A stretch of DNA of 64,000 nt from Liolophura sinensis (GCF_032854445.1 NC_088298.1:16325976-16389975); one strand, 5' to 3'; positions 21,343-32,448 are shown, counted from the first letter of the stretch. Program-made: numbers and translations. Notes: generated from the sequence alone by a model not told the origin.

Positions 21343-22466
21343 TTGTTTAATAATTTACTAAGATTAATTCACATAAGTACATTGTAAGCAGTTAGGTTTA
21401 TATGTAGAGGAAACCACACAGAGTTAAATGGAAACTACCGTCATTTCCCAGGTATCTGACAAATCTCCTGAGGTAAAGCAGTAGTAAAACCAGTAAGAGC
21501 TGGGCTCAAACTTATTTGTCAGAGTCTGGTGTTTCCATTGGAATTCCTGGTTCTGTCAGTAAGCAATGGTTTTTTTTATTTTCAAACCTGTATCATAATA
21601 TTATTTTAGTTAACAGCAGTGAATTCCGATGATACAGCACATATGGGTAGAAACTGAAGAGATTCACATATAGCGCAGAAACTGCAGTACAGGAGTTTAA
21701 AATTATGCATACTCACTAACAATAGATTTCCTAAAATTCTGAAGAGCAAAATATACATAAATGATTCTGGAACCAAGGATTACTTTACCTGGTGGTAAAT
21801 CTTCCTTTAAGATTTTGTAGCCTTTAGCTAACCCAATAACTCTTTCTATGTGGATCCTGTTAGATGCAACACGTCTTTCCCGAACAACTTCATCAGGTTC
21901 TAACTGTGTTTTACCTCTTAAGATTGTAGAAGTGTTAACGAAGACATCTTGGGCAGCAAAAAGATCTTGTACCACGATACCCCTGTCAGCCATTATGCTG
22001 TCTTTCTTTGACAACATTCCCTTTGATGGATCTAACAATGGTGACAGTTCAATAATTTGCCTGTCACTGACTGAGCCACCATAAGAATCACGTATGTAAG
22101 AAATGGAGCCTCTAGGAGTGAATCCATTCATTGTTTTTAAGGTGTTATGGTGTTTATAGGAGGACCAAATTACACACTTTGCATCAACATGAAGGTTTGT
22201 TAATTGGGGTTTCTGTTGCATATAAAATGACCCTTGTGTTTTTAAATTTCTTCCCAAAATCATCTGCCATCAACTGATCTATTACCTCCCTTGAAGGCCA
22301 AATATTAATTTCCTTCAGCTGAAAATACAAACAGTTGAGCCAAGTGATAATGATTTGAGAGACTGTGGACTCGGACACATCAAACAACAGGCTCAGCTCA
22401 ACATAATCTTTAGCCTGCCTCAATTTCATCAATGTCAAGAACAGCTGACCTTTTGGTGCAGTCACT

Positions 22467-22516
22467 ACGATGTGGCTGAAATATTGCCGTTGAGGTGTTA
22501 AGCCATAATCATTCAT
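22467..22516 (+). repeat. SINE-type 3' tail inside transposase gene
   Basis: GTGGCTGAAATATTGCCG, GTTAAGCC and ATAATCATTCATTC match the tail fragment at 6157-6210. It sits exactly between the conserved LGPAVHHLKYKC and LFLTLMKLRQ parts of the transposase. Confidence 0.6.
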
Positions 22517-23162
22517 TCTTTTGGTGAAATAGCCTAACACTTGTACTTAAGGTGATGTACTGCTGGGCCTAAAGTTTGATAAAAAGAACATAAAATGCCC
22601 ATAATCCTGAAATCCAGTGTAATAGCAGACCGCCTTAGGGTTAGTAACATACTGTTCTATTGACTTCCTTCCTAACAGTTCACACTGTACACCTTCATCT
22701 AATGGGCTGTCTGAAGTGCTAGCTACATGGTCCACAGTCTCTAATTCAGTGCCAGAAGAGGAGTGAACAGTGACCTCTGATCCAATCTTCAATCCAAAAT
22801 CTGATTTACGATCAAAGTTCTCATCTGCTTTCTGTCTGCACAGAGGACGTGACATCACCTTCGTTTTCATATAGAAAAAGAATACAGAGGTGACAGCATC
22901 CCTCTTTAGAGGGCTCCACATACCTATGGAGATATTTTAGAGGAAAAAAAATCAAACATTTCAAATTGCTGATGTAATGTTCATTTTACCTTCACCTCTA
23001 GTCCTACTGACTAGATAAAAATAACATGTGCATTTCTGTGACATGAATTTCTAATAACTCTCACAAAATGTGATGAAAAACTTTTTGTTTGCATACTTAT
23101 TCCACTATTATACTGTTGTATATTTATACACCCTGAGATTTATTGAAAAATATTGATTTGAT

Positions 23163-23412
23163 TTTTTTTTTTTTTGATTGGTGTTTTACGCCGTACTCAA
23201 GAATATTTCACTTATACGACGGCGGCCAGCATTATGGTGGGAGGAAACCGGGCAGAGCCGGAAGAAACCCACGACCATCCGCAGGTTGCTGGAAGACCTT
23301 CCCTCTTACGGCCGGAGAGGAAGCCAGCATGAGCTGGACTTGAACTCACAACGACGGCATTGGTGAGAGGCTCCTGGGTCATTACGCTGCGCTAGCGCGC
23401 TAACCGACTGAG
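23163..23412 (-). repeat. SINE-A, nearly full length
   Basis: Reversed poly-T/TTGATT tail, core and head up to the ACCGACTGAG part. A 14-bp target duplication ATATTGATTTGATT lies at 23149-23162 and 23413-23426. Inserted in the intron of the transposon's THAP-DDE gene, so younger than the transposon. Confidence 0.95.
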
Positions 23413-24287
23413 ATATTGATTTGATTTGAAGATCAGCGTTCACAATTACAACATTTACCAGTTAGTGATCAACACACTGTTCTTTTCATGATTAAGAACA
23501 GTATTATGACAGGTTTTAAAGGGCTAAAAAAGGATATTTCACTTAATAAGGGTGCTGAGGCTCAATAGGGCGACAAACAGCAGCAATATCTGGAGCAAAA
23601 TAACAACAATTAAACCTCAAATTTAAATCAATATAAGAAGTAAAATAAAAGAGTACTTCATTCAATACTAAATTCTGAGAACAGGGAGATCATTTAATTT
23701 ATCACCTGGCCATTATTTTCATCACAAGGATTCCTTTTTACAATCGGTAAGTGGAAAAAAGATATAAAAATAGCTCGTATTATACCCATTCTGCTTGTAC
23801 GGTAGGCCCCTACATTCATTTTTTCCCGTTTTTTATTCTTTTTTTCAATTTCATACTTGTTTAATGGAATACAAAAGTGTTTTTGTACTTCTGAACACAA
23901 CCATCAGAGCATCAGAAACACAGCCATATTGTACAGGATTATAGTCGCAAAATTCATCGTCGAAGAAATTCTGCCAGTCGGCTATATTTTGGTTAGTGGT
24001 AGAACTGAAGCAACAAGTCTTAACGCAAACATTTTACAAAGAATTTCATACGGTTGCCAAGCTAATACTGTGCCTGTGTAGTCATCGGGCTTGAAGTACA
24101 CTTTGCACACCACGTCATTCACTCCTGGGGTCGAAAGCTTTTTCTTCTTGGGATTTAGCCTCCTTATTTATGTCCACCAGAATTCCTACAACCTGGTACC
24201 GAACAGTACTGAGGCATGCTTAAATAATGTTCGCAGTGGCTTTCACGCCCATGGAACTTCCGGCACATCCGGCAACACAACTAAGCG

Positions 24288-24345
24288 CGAACCATTGCTA
24301 TGACACCGAGCGCCACCTAGCGAACAAAATTGAACGGCGTGCCCC
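24288..24345 (-). repeat. Right terminal inverted repeat of ISL2EU-like element
   Basis: Complement of the left terminus (18973-19026). Reads GGGGCACGCC from 24345 inward and shares GTGTCATAGCA and ATGGT. Confidence 0.8.
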
Positions 24346-24347
24346 AT

Positions 24348-24800
24348 TGGATAACGGTCTAAGGGAGATAACTCCTGCATACATACCACCAATACCCCAT
24401 GCTTGAGGTTATTCACCCTTGAACTGTTGTTAGCTGCAAAGGTGCACTATTTTATTTCCAGCATCATCTTATTTTGAAACAAAAAAGCAATAATAAGGAA
24501 TGAAAAGAATATTAAGTAGCAAACCTATATCTTTCTCTTGCCTTTCGTGATCTTGAGTTTTAAGTCAAAATCTTTTTCTTTAGAAAAATTTATTAACTTT
24601 AAGCAGAAATTTTGTAATTTAAATGAATTTAGCATCTCAGTAAAGATGTAATTTGTATTTTGTTTTTGCTTTGTTTTTTTTTTCATGAATTTGATTCATT
24701 TGATTGCTTTTTTGTTTGGGTTATTTTTCTGGGTTTTTTTTTAAATTTTTTTCCTCTTATACGCGACGGGGGTTAGATTTATGAATGAATCGGATAACAA
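24348..24800. other. Spacer, nothing recognised
   Basis: T-rich intergenic DNA between the ISL2EU-like element and the first MITE copy. Confidence 0.4.
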
Positions 24801-24805
24801 CATAA

Positions 24806-25024
24806 CACTAAAAAATTGTCTGAGTGATACTAGAATGTATTCTGTTATTGCAACAGATTTTTCTGTTGAATATAACTCACATATCCCATAAATTCAACAT
24901 AAATATCCTGTAAGACTAACATGATGTTATGTTTAATATGACAGAACATTGTTTAATAATAACAGAATACATTCTAGTATTACTCAGACTTTCTGTTAAA
25001 ATTAACAGATTACTCTTTTTGAGT
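24806..25024. mobile_element. MITE, copy A
   Basis: Non-coding element of about 220 bp with long inverted arms. The left arm starts CACTAAAAAATTGTCTGAG and carries CTAGAATGTATTCTGTTATT; the right arm carries its complement AATAACAGAATACATTCTAG. The left arm lacks a stretch of about 22 bases that the right arm retains. Related to the copy at 27187-28982. The CACT-like ends hint at a CACTA-type parent, unproven. Confidence 0.75.
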
Positions 25025-25064
25025 ATGACCTATAACGCTGCATCAAAACTAAGAACCATTCGAT

Positions 25065-25370
25065 CCCAGCTGTCTCATTGGGAGCGGTAGATCCAGTGTC
25101 AGTCCTGGGCCGAGTCACAAAAAAGGAAGTTGTATCTTGAGGGGAATAGTGCAGTGACTGGTTAACCCGTATAAGTATAATGGCTCGGGCGGTGTGGCTT
25201 ACTTGCATTCGGTAAGTCGTCTCAGTGAAGCAGCACTAGATAAAAGAGCTTTGGAAATCTGTCCTGCGACAAGGAGGCACATTACATGGACTCTAAAGAT
25301 TCCTTCGTCGTCATATGACTGAAAAATTGTTTAAGTACGACGTTAAACCTCAAGCACTCACTTACTCAGT
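25065..25370 (+). repeat. SINE-B, head truncated
   Basis: Shares GGGAATAGTGCA, ATAATGGCTCGGGCGGTGTG, AAGCAGCACTAGATAAAAGA and the GACTGAAAAATTG...ACGTTAAACC tail with the full copies at 37461 and 48071. Confidence 0.85.
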
Positions 25371-25617
25371 CGGGGCCTCCGCGGCTCAGTGGGTTAACGC
25401 TGCGCTAGTCTCTCACCAATGCGGTCGATGTGAGTTCAAGTCCAGCTCATACAGGCTTCCTCTCCGGCCGTACGTGGGAAGGTCTTCCAGAAACCTGTGG
25501 ATGGTCGGGGGTTTCCGCCGGGCTCTGCCCGGTTTCCTCCCACCATAATGCTGGCCGCCGTCGTATAAGTGAAATATTCTTGAGTACGGCGTAAAACACC
25601 AATCAAATAAATAAATA
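25371..25617 (+). repeat. SINE-A with short head deletion
   Basis: Inserted in the CACTCA-rich end of the preceding SINE-B. CACTCACTTACTCA and CACTCACTCACTCA flank it (25355-25368 and 25618-25631). About 20 bases between the A- and B-box regions are missing. Confidence 0.92.
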
Positions 25618-25952
25618 CACTCACTCACTCACTCATCAATGAGTTGACCAATGATGTCCAGCGGTCAGTTTTATGGATAGAGGGAATCGGACTGTTTGGT
25701 GTGAAGTAACGAAAATTCCCACACAAGATATACAGATATGCACCATATATTGGCAGAGGAAAATTTGTCTTCGACGTGTGTCGTCGACAGCTCATGTATT
25801 GTCAGCACAAACGAAAAGCACGGGAATTGTTCAAGGTCGTGTGCCCTTGAAAGTAAATTAAATATAGTGTGAAAAAGGTCTGCCATTCAGGTTGGGTGTG
25901 TGTTCATTGTGGAGTTTGCCTTGTTACATTATAGCAATATTGTAAAAAAAAT

Positions 25953-26060
25953 ACTGGCAAACCTTCCCACGCATGGCCGAAGAGGAGGCCAGTATGAGCT
26001 GGACATGAACTCACAGCGACAGCTTTGGTGAGAGGCTCCTGGACCATTGGGCCATACATC
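25953..26060 (-). repeat. SINE-A head and linker fragment
   Basis: Reverse-strand linker, B-box region and partial head. No tail. Confidence 0.75.
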
Positions 26061-26404
26061 CACGTCGGCGTCGGACGCAACCAAAATTCGCATCTTATAA
26101 CCAATATAAACCCAATACACAAAAACCCTGTTTAAATCAAAATAATATATAAGTACTTTGCTAGTTTTAATTTTTATCACATAATGTTAATTACATAATT
26201 AAGTCAGAAATCGTATCGATGGCACTTTAACTTTTGCGAATTTATGATTCAGAAATGCATGACGTAAGAAATCCAACATATCAGCGTCGAATCCACCAAC
26301 CATCTTCGTATTACCGAAATACTGTTACACACGGCGTAAAAACCAGGTTACATAAGCTACTAAACCTGTATGGAGTCACACCGGTATTTTTTATTTCGCA
26401 TTTT

Positions 26405-26648
26405 TATTTATTTATGTATTTATTTGATTGGCGTTTTACGCCGTACTCAAGAATATTTCACTTAGACGACGGCGGCCAGCATTATGGCGGGAGGAAACTG
26501 GGCAGAACCCGGGGGAAACTCACGACCATCCGCAGGTTGCTGGCAGACCTTCCCACGTACGGTCGAAGAGGAAGCCAGCAAGAGCTGGACTTGAACTCAT
26601 AGCGACTGCATTGGTGAGATATCACTAGCGCGATAACCAACTGAGCAA
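26405..26648 (-). repeat. SINE-A, nearly full length
   Basis: Reversed tail, core and most of the head. Flanked by TTCGCATTTT at 26395-26404 and 26649-26658, a 10-bp target duplication. Confidence 0.93.
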
Positions 26649-26659
26649 TTCGCATTTTA

Positions 26660-27186
26660 AACCATGCTATAAATCAGTGTGTGGACATAGTGAGCTTAGC
26701 TGGCTGATATCACCTTTATTCCTTGTTTTGTTAATCATATTCGACTTGCACAGTTGAAATAACACGGCTGTATTTTGAAGGACTTGGTGGGGACCAATGA
26801 GACATCTCCGGGCAGGATGAACTGGTCTGGTGGTGACCTCCCGTTATCTGGCAAGATTAAGAAAAAAATCAAGGCCAAATAATCTGGTTAACTTATTTGA
26901 TCTCTGTTTAACGCCATGCTCAGGCTCATACCATCTTTTACATGATGGCGGTCAGGTTTACGGGTTCAGAAAATCGGAGTGATCGAGGAAATCCACTGAT
27001 CTTTGGCACGTTTCTGACGCACTTTCCCACGTGCAACATATAATCTTGCACACCATACACTCTCTGAAATGTGATTTATTTTATTTAATCGCAGCTTAAA
27101 GTTATAATCAAGAGTTCGTTGGGTATAGAGGACACCCTCGTGGTTGGTGTAAACCATCGACCATTGGCAAGTGTTGCGTAGAGATA
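26660..27186. other. Spacer with SINE-A-like remnant
   Basis: Mostly unrecognised. At 26889-26960 a very worn SINE-A tail (TTATTTGATCTCTGTTTAACG) is suggested. Confidence 0.35.
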
Positions 27187-27312
27187 GACTCAAATAATTA
27201 TTCTGTTAATTTTAACACAAAGTCTGTTGTCTGAGTGATTCTAGAATGTGCTCTGTTATTGCAGCAGAATGTTCTGTTAAATATAACTCACATTCTATTA
27301 TTTCAGCATATA

Positions 27313-28852
27313 AACTACCGGGCAAAAGAAACGTATAACCTTGTTCAGCACCACAAGAAAGAGAAAGAAAGACAGACAGTATCAACATGATAAGCATTAT
27401 ATTGCAATAAACCATTTTCCAAGTTCTGTTCAAAATTTCAAAGCCATATGGATATTACACTTGCCGTCAGGCCGAGTAAAGAAGGCATGGGGTAAATCTG
27501 AAAAATTACACAAATGGAAGTAAAGGAACTCCCTTAAAAAGGTGTACCTAATATCCTATCATGTCATAAGACAGATCGTTAGTAGCGTGTGTGAGCACCC
27601 ATTGCATCAATTAAAGCCAAAATACGTCTCCTCATGGAAGTCGTCAGCCGCCGGATGACGTCATCAGGAATTCTGTCCCACTCCTCAAATAAAGCCTGTT
27701 CGAGCTGTTGCCTGTTTTGTGGGGGATGGACGCGTTGCCTCAGACGTCGATCAAGATGATCCCACAGATGCTCTAAGGGATTCATGTCTGGTGATCGTGC
27801 TGGCCAAGGCAGTACGTTGACATCAACGGTGTCCAGATAATTTAGTACAACTCTGGCGGTATGAGGTCGTGCATTGTCCTGCTGCAAAAGGATACCCCTT
27901 TGCTGTTGATGCACGAATGGCACCAAAATAGGTTCCAATATTTCATCTCGGTATCTTTGGCCAGTCAGATTTCCCTGGATGATGACCAATCTCGTTCTCA
28001 CCTGTCCACAAATTCCGCCCCATACAAGCACCCCACCAGCACCAAAAGGGTGGACATTCTGAATGCAGTTTTGTGCCAATCGCTCTCCCCTGCGTCGATA
28101 CACACGAATTCTACTATCATTTCTGAAGAGGTTATATCGGCTTTCATCAGTGAACAGCACCCTTTCCCAGTCTCGTCGCTGCCATCGACGTACAACCCTT
28201 GCCCAACGCAGCCTGTTTTGACGGTGTTCCATTCCACGGAAGGGGCGATAGGCTCTGATACCACTCACGCGGAGTCGTCGTAAGACTGTGCGTCTGCTGA
28301 TGGGGCGTCCCAGTGCCGTTTCCGCCGTTGACGTCGCCGTCACAAAACGGTTACGCAGGTGGATTGTGCGGATGTACCGGTCTTCGCCAGGCGTTGTAAC
28401 ACTTGGCCTGCCCAATCTTGGACGATCTTGTGTCCTGCCTGTTAGGCGGTAACGACCCAACAGTCTGCTGATGGTGGCTTGACTGCAATTGAATGTTCTG
28501 GCAATGTGGTGTTAACTGGCCCCCATGTCGGCCATACCAGGGGCTCTATCACGTTTTGCTTATGTAAGTCTCGGCATCTCTTAGATGTTTTTTATGGTAT
28601 TGCACCCTTACCATGTGCTACATCGGTATTTATATGGCGGTCATAATCGAGAATTTTCAACAGGGCCCGAAACTCTGTTTTTCCGATTTTTCATGATGTC
28701 TTACACCAATTTCAATGAATCTCGTTAAACAGTGACGTGTACACAGGATGCTTATGTGCAAATGTATTCGCACAACGTTCAAACTTATTCAACTTAATTT
28801 TCCATAGAAAAAGCTGCATTTAAAAGTTATACGTTTCTTTTGCCCGGTAGTT
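27313..28852 (-). mobile_element. Tc1-type transposon, 1540 bp
   Basis: Bounded by 27-bp perfect inverted repeats (27313-27339 and 28826-28852), starting AACTACCGGGCAAAAGAAAC, and flanked by TA on both sides (27311-27312 and 28853-28854). Carries one transposase gene on the minus strand. Perfect termini with only two nonsense changes in the gene point to a fairly recent insertion. Confidence 0.93.
27579..28577 (-). pseudogene. Tc1/mariner transposase (DD34E), two stops
   Basis: Cut-and-paste transposase of 332 codons, close to the usual 340. Reading from ATG 28577 it begins MPRLT, then TAA (28560-28562), AKRDRAPGMADMGAS, TAA (28512-28514), HHIARTFNCSQATISRLLGRYRL, which is the first helix-turn-helix. 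Both stops fall where relatives commonly have Gln, and both could be single C-to-T changes of CAA. From residue 40 on the frame is open: second HTH, D144 (LFTDESRYN), D234 (QQDNARPHT) and E269 (SPDMNPLEHLW). There are exactly 34 residues between the last two, the Tc1 DD34E signature. The DDE domain is complete, so internal initiation would give a protein lacking part of the DNA-binding domain. Confidence 0.93.
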
Positions 28853-29091
28853 TAGATTATATTAGACGAACAGGATGTTAGATTCAATATATCAGAATAC
28901 TGTGTTTTAATAACAGAATAAATTCTATCATCACTCAGACAACAGACTTTCTGTTAAAATTAACCGATTAATTTTTTTAGTGTATGAACACCAAATTGGT
29001 GCTAGAAGACAAATGGTCGTAAGGGAATGTTTGACCATACAGGCGGTCATACGAGCGTCACCCAAAGCTTATATTATTATCAAGGCTACAC

Positions 29092-29824
29092 AAACAGTGA
29101 AAAACATGGTATTTACAAATAACCTGGTGAACAGTGAAGGACAGGGTATCTACAATTACCTGGTGAACAGTGAAAGACGGGGTATCTAAAAATATCCTGG
29201 TGAACAGTGAAAGACAGGGTATCTACAATTACCTGGTGAACAGTGAAAAACGAGGTATCTACAAATAATCTGGTGAACAGTGAAAGACAGGATATCTACA
29301 ATTACCTGGTGAACAGTGAAAAACAGGGTATCTACAAAAAAGGTGGTGAACAGTGAAAGACAGGATATATACAAATAAGCTGGTGAACAGTGAAAGACAG
29401 GATATATACAAATAAGCTGGTGAACAGTGAAAGACAAGGTATCTACAAATAACCTGGTGAACAGTGAAAGACAAGGTGTCTACAAATAACCTGGTGAACA
29501 GTGAAAGACAGGATATCTACAATTACCTGGTGAACAGTGAAAAACAGGATATCTACAAATAATCTGGTGAACAGTGAAAGACAGGATATATACAAATAAG
29601 CTGGTGAACAGTGGCAGATAGGGTATATACAAATAAGCTGGTGAACAGTGAAAGACAGGGTATCTACAAATAAGCTGGTGAACAGTGAAAGACAGGATAT
29701 ATACAAATAAGCTGGTGAACAGTGAAAGACAGGGTATCTACAAATAACCTGGTGAACAGTGAAAGACAAGGTATCTACAAATAACCTGGTGAACAGTGAA
29801 AGACAGGGTATATACAAATAATCC
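29092..29824. repeat. 37-bp tandem array
   Basis: About 19-20 copies of a 37-bp unit beginning CTGGTGAACAGTGAAAGACA and ending TACAAATAA(G/C). Units differ by a few substitutions (GGTATCTAC versus GATATATAC). Because 3 x 37 = 111, the minus strand shows spurious open frames with a 37-residue period. There are no unique spacers and no CRISPR-like structure. Confidence 0.95.
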
Positions 29825-29865
29825 GGTTAATAATATTAAAATGTTATTTTATTTATTTTATTTTT

Positions 29866-30045
29866 TATGATTTATTTATTTATTTATTTATTTATTATTT
29901 GGTATTACGCCGTACTCAAGAATATTTCACTTATACAACGGTGGCCAACATTATGGTGGGAGGAAACCAGGCAGAACCCTGGGAAAACCACGACCATCCA
30001 CAGGGTGCTGGCAGACCTTCCAACTTACGGCCGGAGAGGAAGAAA
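29866..30045 (-). repeat. SINE-A, head missing
   Basis: Long (TTTA)n run, tail block, core and linker. Stops before the tRNA-like head. Confidence 0.85.
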
Positions 30046-30136
30046 ACGGGAATACTTGTTTTTTTACATTTGGATTGATAACAAATATAGAGATATAGGT
30101 TAATCAAAATTGTTTTGTAAAATAGTTAATGTAATT

Positions 30137-30140
<4 letters not shown>

Positions 30141-30174
<34 letters not shown>

Positions 30175-30424
30175 ATTGGTGTTTTACGCCGTACTCAAGA
30201 ATATTTCACTTATACGACGGCGGCCAGCATTATGGTGGGTGGAAACCGGGCAGAGCCCGGCGGAAACCCACGACCATCCGCAGGTTGCTGGAAGACCTTC
30301 CCACGTACGGCCGGAGAGGAAGCCAGCATGAGCTGGTCTTGAACTCACAGCGACCGCATTGGTGAGAGGCTTCTGGGTCACTACGCTGCGCTAGCGCGCT
30401 AACCGACTGAGCCACGGAGGCCCC
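30141..30424 (-). repeat. SINE-A, full length
   Basis: Pure T run (complement of an A tail), tail, core and full head ending CCACGGAGGCCCC. An 11-bp target duplication TGTAATTGGTT lies at 30130-30140 and 30425-30435. Confidence 0.97.
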
Positions 30425-30435
30425 TGTAATTGGTT

Positions 30436-32440
30436 AAATTAGACCAATCAAATATTCGGATACTGCAGCACCAGTCTGATTTCACAAATTCCCAGACAGT
30501 GATCTTAACAAAATTTTGCGGCATTTTAAAACAGATGAAAGTACTGTAAATGCTTTTGTGACACAGTTGTGTCTCTACTGCGTTACTGTACTCTTTCAAC
30601 AGTGCAAAATATTATGAAAACTGGCGCAGAGAATAAAACTGAGACAGCGACGACTGTATGATAGTATAGTCAAATTGTTGCACGTAACTGGTGAAATACA
30701 GCCTCGTGTAAATTTACGTCAGTTAATGTTTTATTGAAGACTAAATGTTATGGCTAAAGCAGACTTTGTTTTGAAAACTGTAGCGTTGTTAATGGCAATA
30801 TTTTAGACTAGGTCTACAGTTATTCAAAACGCTACCCTGTCAAAGCCTTTATAATATTTTGAAGTGACAAATTCGAGTAGCGTTTCCATTACTTTTGGAC
30901 ATATTCTTGCTGTAACAAACCACGTACAGCATCTTTCCAGTTAAAAACAACATTAGTACTCACTGACTGTGGCATGGTTTTGGCATAAAACATCCTTTAT
31001 ACCAAGTTTAAGACACTAAATCATTTTTGTGGTTGTTGTTGTTGTTTCGCCGCGCACGATCGTCGTTCACGGTGAACTGCCGCTAGACGAGGTTGTCTAC
31101 TTTACGACATCCTTTAGTGTTAACTCATATTGAAGAGTTTCAAAAGGGGCATTAACTTGTATTTGCGAAAGTAAATAGTTTCACTCCACAGGCTCATCTC
31201 CTTTCTACCTACAAGTTATTGTTCATCTTTCCATTATTAAGAAAAAGAAAGAAAAATGTGCCATGACATTAGATACGCATGTACATGTATAGTATTTCTA
31301 TACACAGATGTTGTTACTTTGGTATTAGCCAATCAGTGCTCTGAGTACCATCCTTGGTACTCATGAATATTTATAAGCGTAGACTATAAATACCGGGCAA
31401 ATTCCCACTTTTAGTCCCAGATGATCTCGGACCACCGTCGTGTTAACATCTAAATTTCCACCTAGTTAGCTTTCTAAGGCAGGTATTTTACATGTATATA
31501 AGCAGTGTGAAGTGGTAGCTAGATATTTTGTCAGCACTGAAGTGGGATTTCAGCTTTAGAGCATACCTAGAGACAGTGGGACTGCTAGTTCCAAATTGTG
31601 ACACAAGTGTTCCCAGGCTGTGGGACTGACTTTCCCAGGCTGTGAGACTGATATTCCCAACCATGATTGAGACAGTATATCTCAATAGTTTGTCACTGGG
31701 ATTTTCTGGACCAAAATTTTATAATTCCCAAGTATGAGCTGAAACATTTATACTGGGAGAATTTGTGCATAAGTGCCCCTGAGCAATCGTGGGACTGGGA
31801 TTCCCAGTTTCAGCACAGTGAGACACCGAGTCCCAGAATTTGAAACTCGTTTTCCCAAGTTATTACTGGACCAATTCTGGAACTGTTACTCCCAGAGAAG
31901 ACCTGAAAGTATTATTTACGGATAATGTCCCCACACATGGCTGACATATTGTCTATATGACACCAGTAGGACATACCACTATCACAGCAGTACTAGGTTT
32001 AATACCTCCCTGAGATATCCCTAACACAGTTATCTGAACCATCTGAAGTACAGATGTTGTGCTTGTACACAGTACTGGCACTTTTACCTATATATATATC
32101 AACATACTCCTGTCACTCTATTTTAATAAAACTGTTGCTGCTGTTTGTTGAACTTTAAAAATCGGACTTTTCTTGGTTATTCGAAGTTCAGAGCTAACTA
32201 GTGGTTTTCCCAAACATACTACTGAATGACACGGACTGACCGAGCTGACATTCAAAAGAATCCATAGTAGCGAACGTCTCCAGCAGTATACAGATATTGT
32301 TCCAGAGTTCGACACTGGGTGATTCACGCTACCAATATTGTGCTTTCCCCTGTAGTAAATGGTGTGATTTGGAACTGGGATATCTGTATCGTTAAGAAGA
32401 TATATATATAACAACAAAATCGCTACAATACATTACTTGC
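30436..32440. other. Intergenic; promoter-like and degenerate repeat parts
   Basis: No supported gene. A TATA-like GACTATAAATACC lies at 31383-31395, without an assignable transcript. From 31560 to 31880 a loose repetition of TTCCCAGNCTGTGGGACTG-like words forms a worn tandem repeat. Confidence 0.4.
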
Positions 32441-32448
32441 AACACTTC

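Larger units (their letters stand above)
21703..24217 (-). pseudogene. THAP-HTH-DDE transposase of the ISL2EU-like element
   Basis: PHIS/Harbinger-group transposase in pieces. The THAP exon starts at ATG 24217 (MPQYCSVPGC gives the first two zinc ligands). It has stops soon after and ends VCKVYFKPDDY near 24080, where the final His ligand is Tyr. A second coding block, 22921-22547, is linker, then after a frameshift LGPAVHHLKYKC. The HTH part (LFLTLMKLRQ, DVSESTVSQII) and the start of the catalytic domain lie at 22450-22190. After another frameshift near 22190 the frame is open to 21703. The catalytic triad should be D-D-E: Asp at 22063-22065 (SVSDRQII) and Glu at 21844-21846 (HIERVIG) remain, but the first Asp is Tyr (VILYATE, 22221-22223). 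A foreign SINE-type tail (22467-22516) is embedded in the reading frame. Confidence 0.85.
18973..24345 (+). mobile_element. ISL2EU-like DNA transposon, dead, two genes
   Basis: A 5.4-kb element bounded by imperfect inverted repeats of about 54 bases. The left end begins GGGGCGCGC at 18973 and the right end, on the other strand, begins GGGGCACGCC at 24345. Both arms share GTGTCATAGCA. An AT dinucleotide flanks each end (18971-18972 and 24346-24347), the 2-bp target duplication reported for ISL2EU. Inside are two convergent genes: a SAP-SWIM-YqaJ protein starting 80 bp inside the left end, and a THAP-DDE transposase starting about 130 bp inside the right end. ISL2EU elements, in the PHIS/Harbinger group, are known to carry a transposase plus a YqaJ nuclease. 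Both genes contain stops and frameshifts, so the copy cannot move by itself. A SINE-A (23163-23412) and SINE fragments inserted later. Confidence 0.85.
27187..28982. mobile_element. MITE, copy B, split by a Tc1 element
   Basis: The left half (27187-27312) and right half (28853-28982) together match MITE copy A. Its arms are about 74 bases and near-perfect complements, including TGTTAATTTTAACA and GTCTGTTGTCTGAGTGAT. The halves are separated by a Tc1 transposon inserted at a TA in the loop. Confidence 0.8.

Noticed and set aside
27861-28283. Plus-strand open frame opposite the Tc1 transposase
   Set aside because: Antisense shadow; the minus-strand frame carries the full DD34E domain.
29186-29817. 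Minus-strand open frames with a 37-residue repeat, and a CRISPR-like look
   Set aside because: By-products of the 37-bp array. The units abut without unique spacers, and the genome is eukaryotic.
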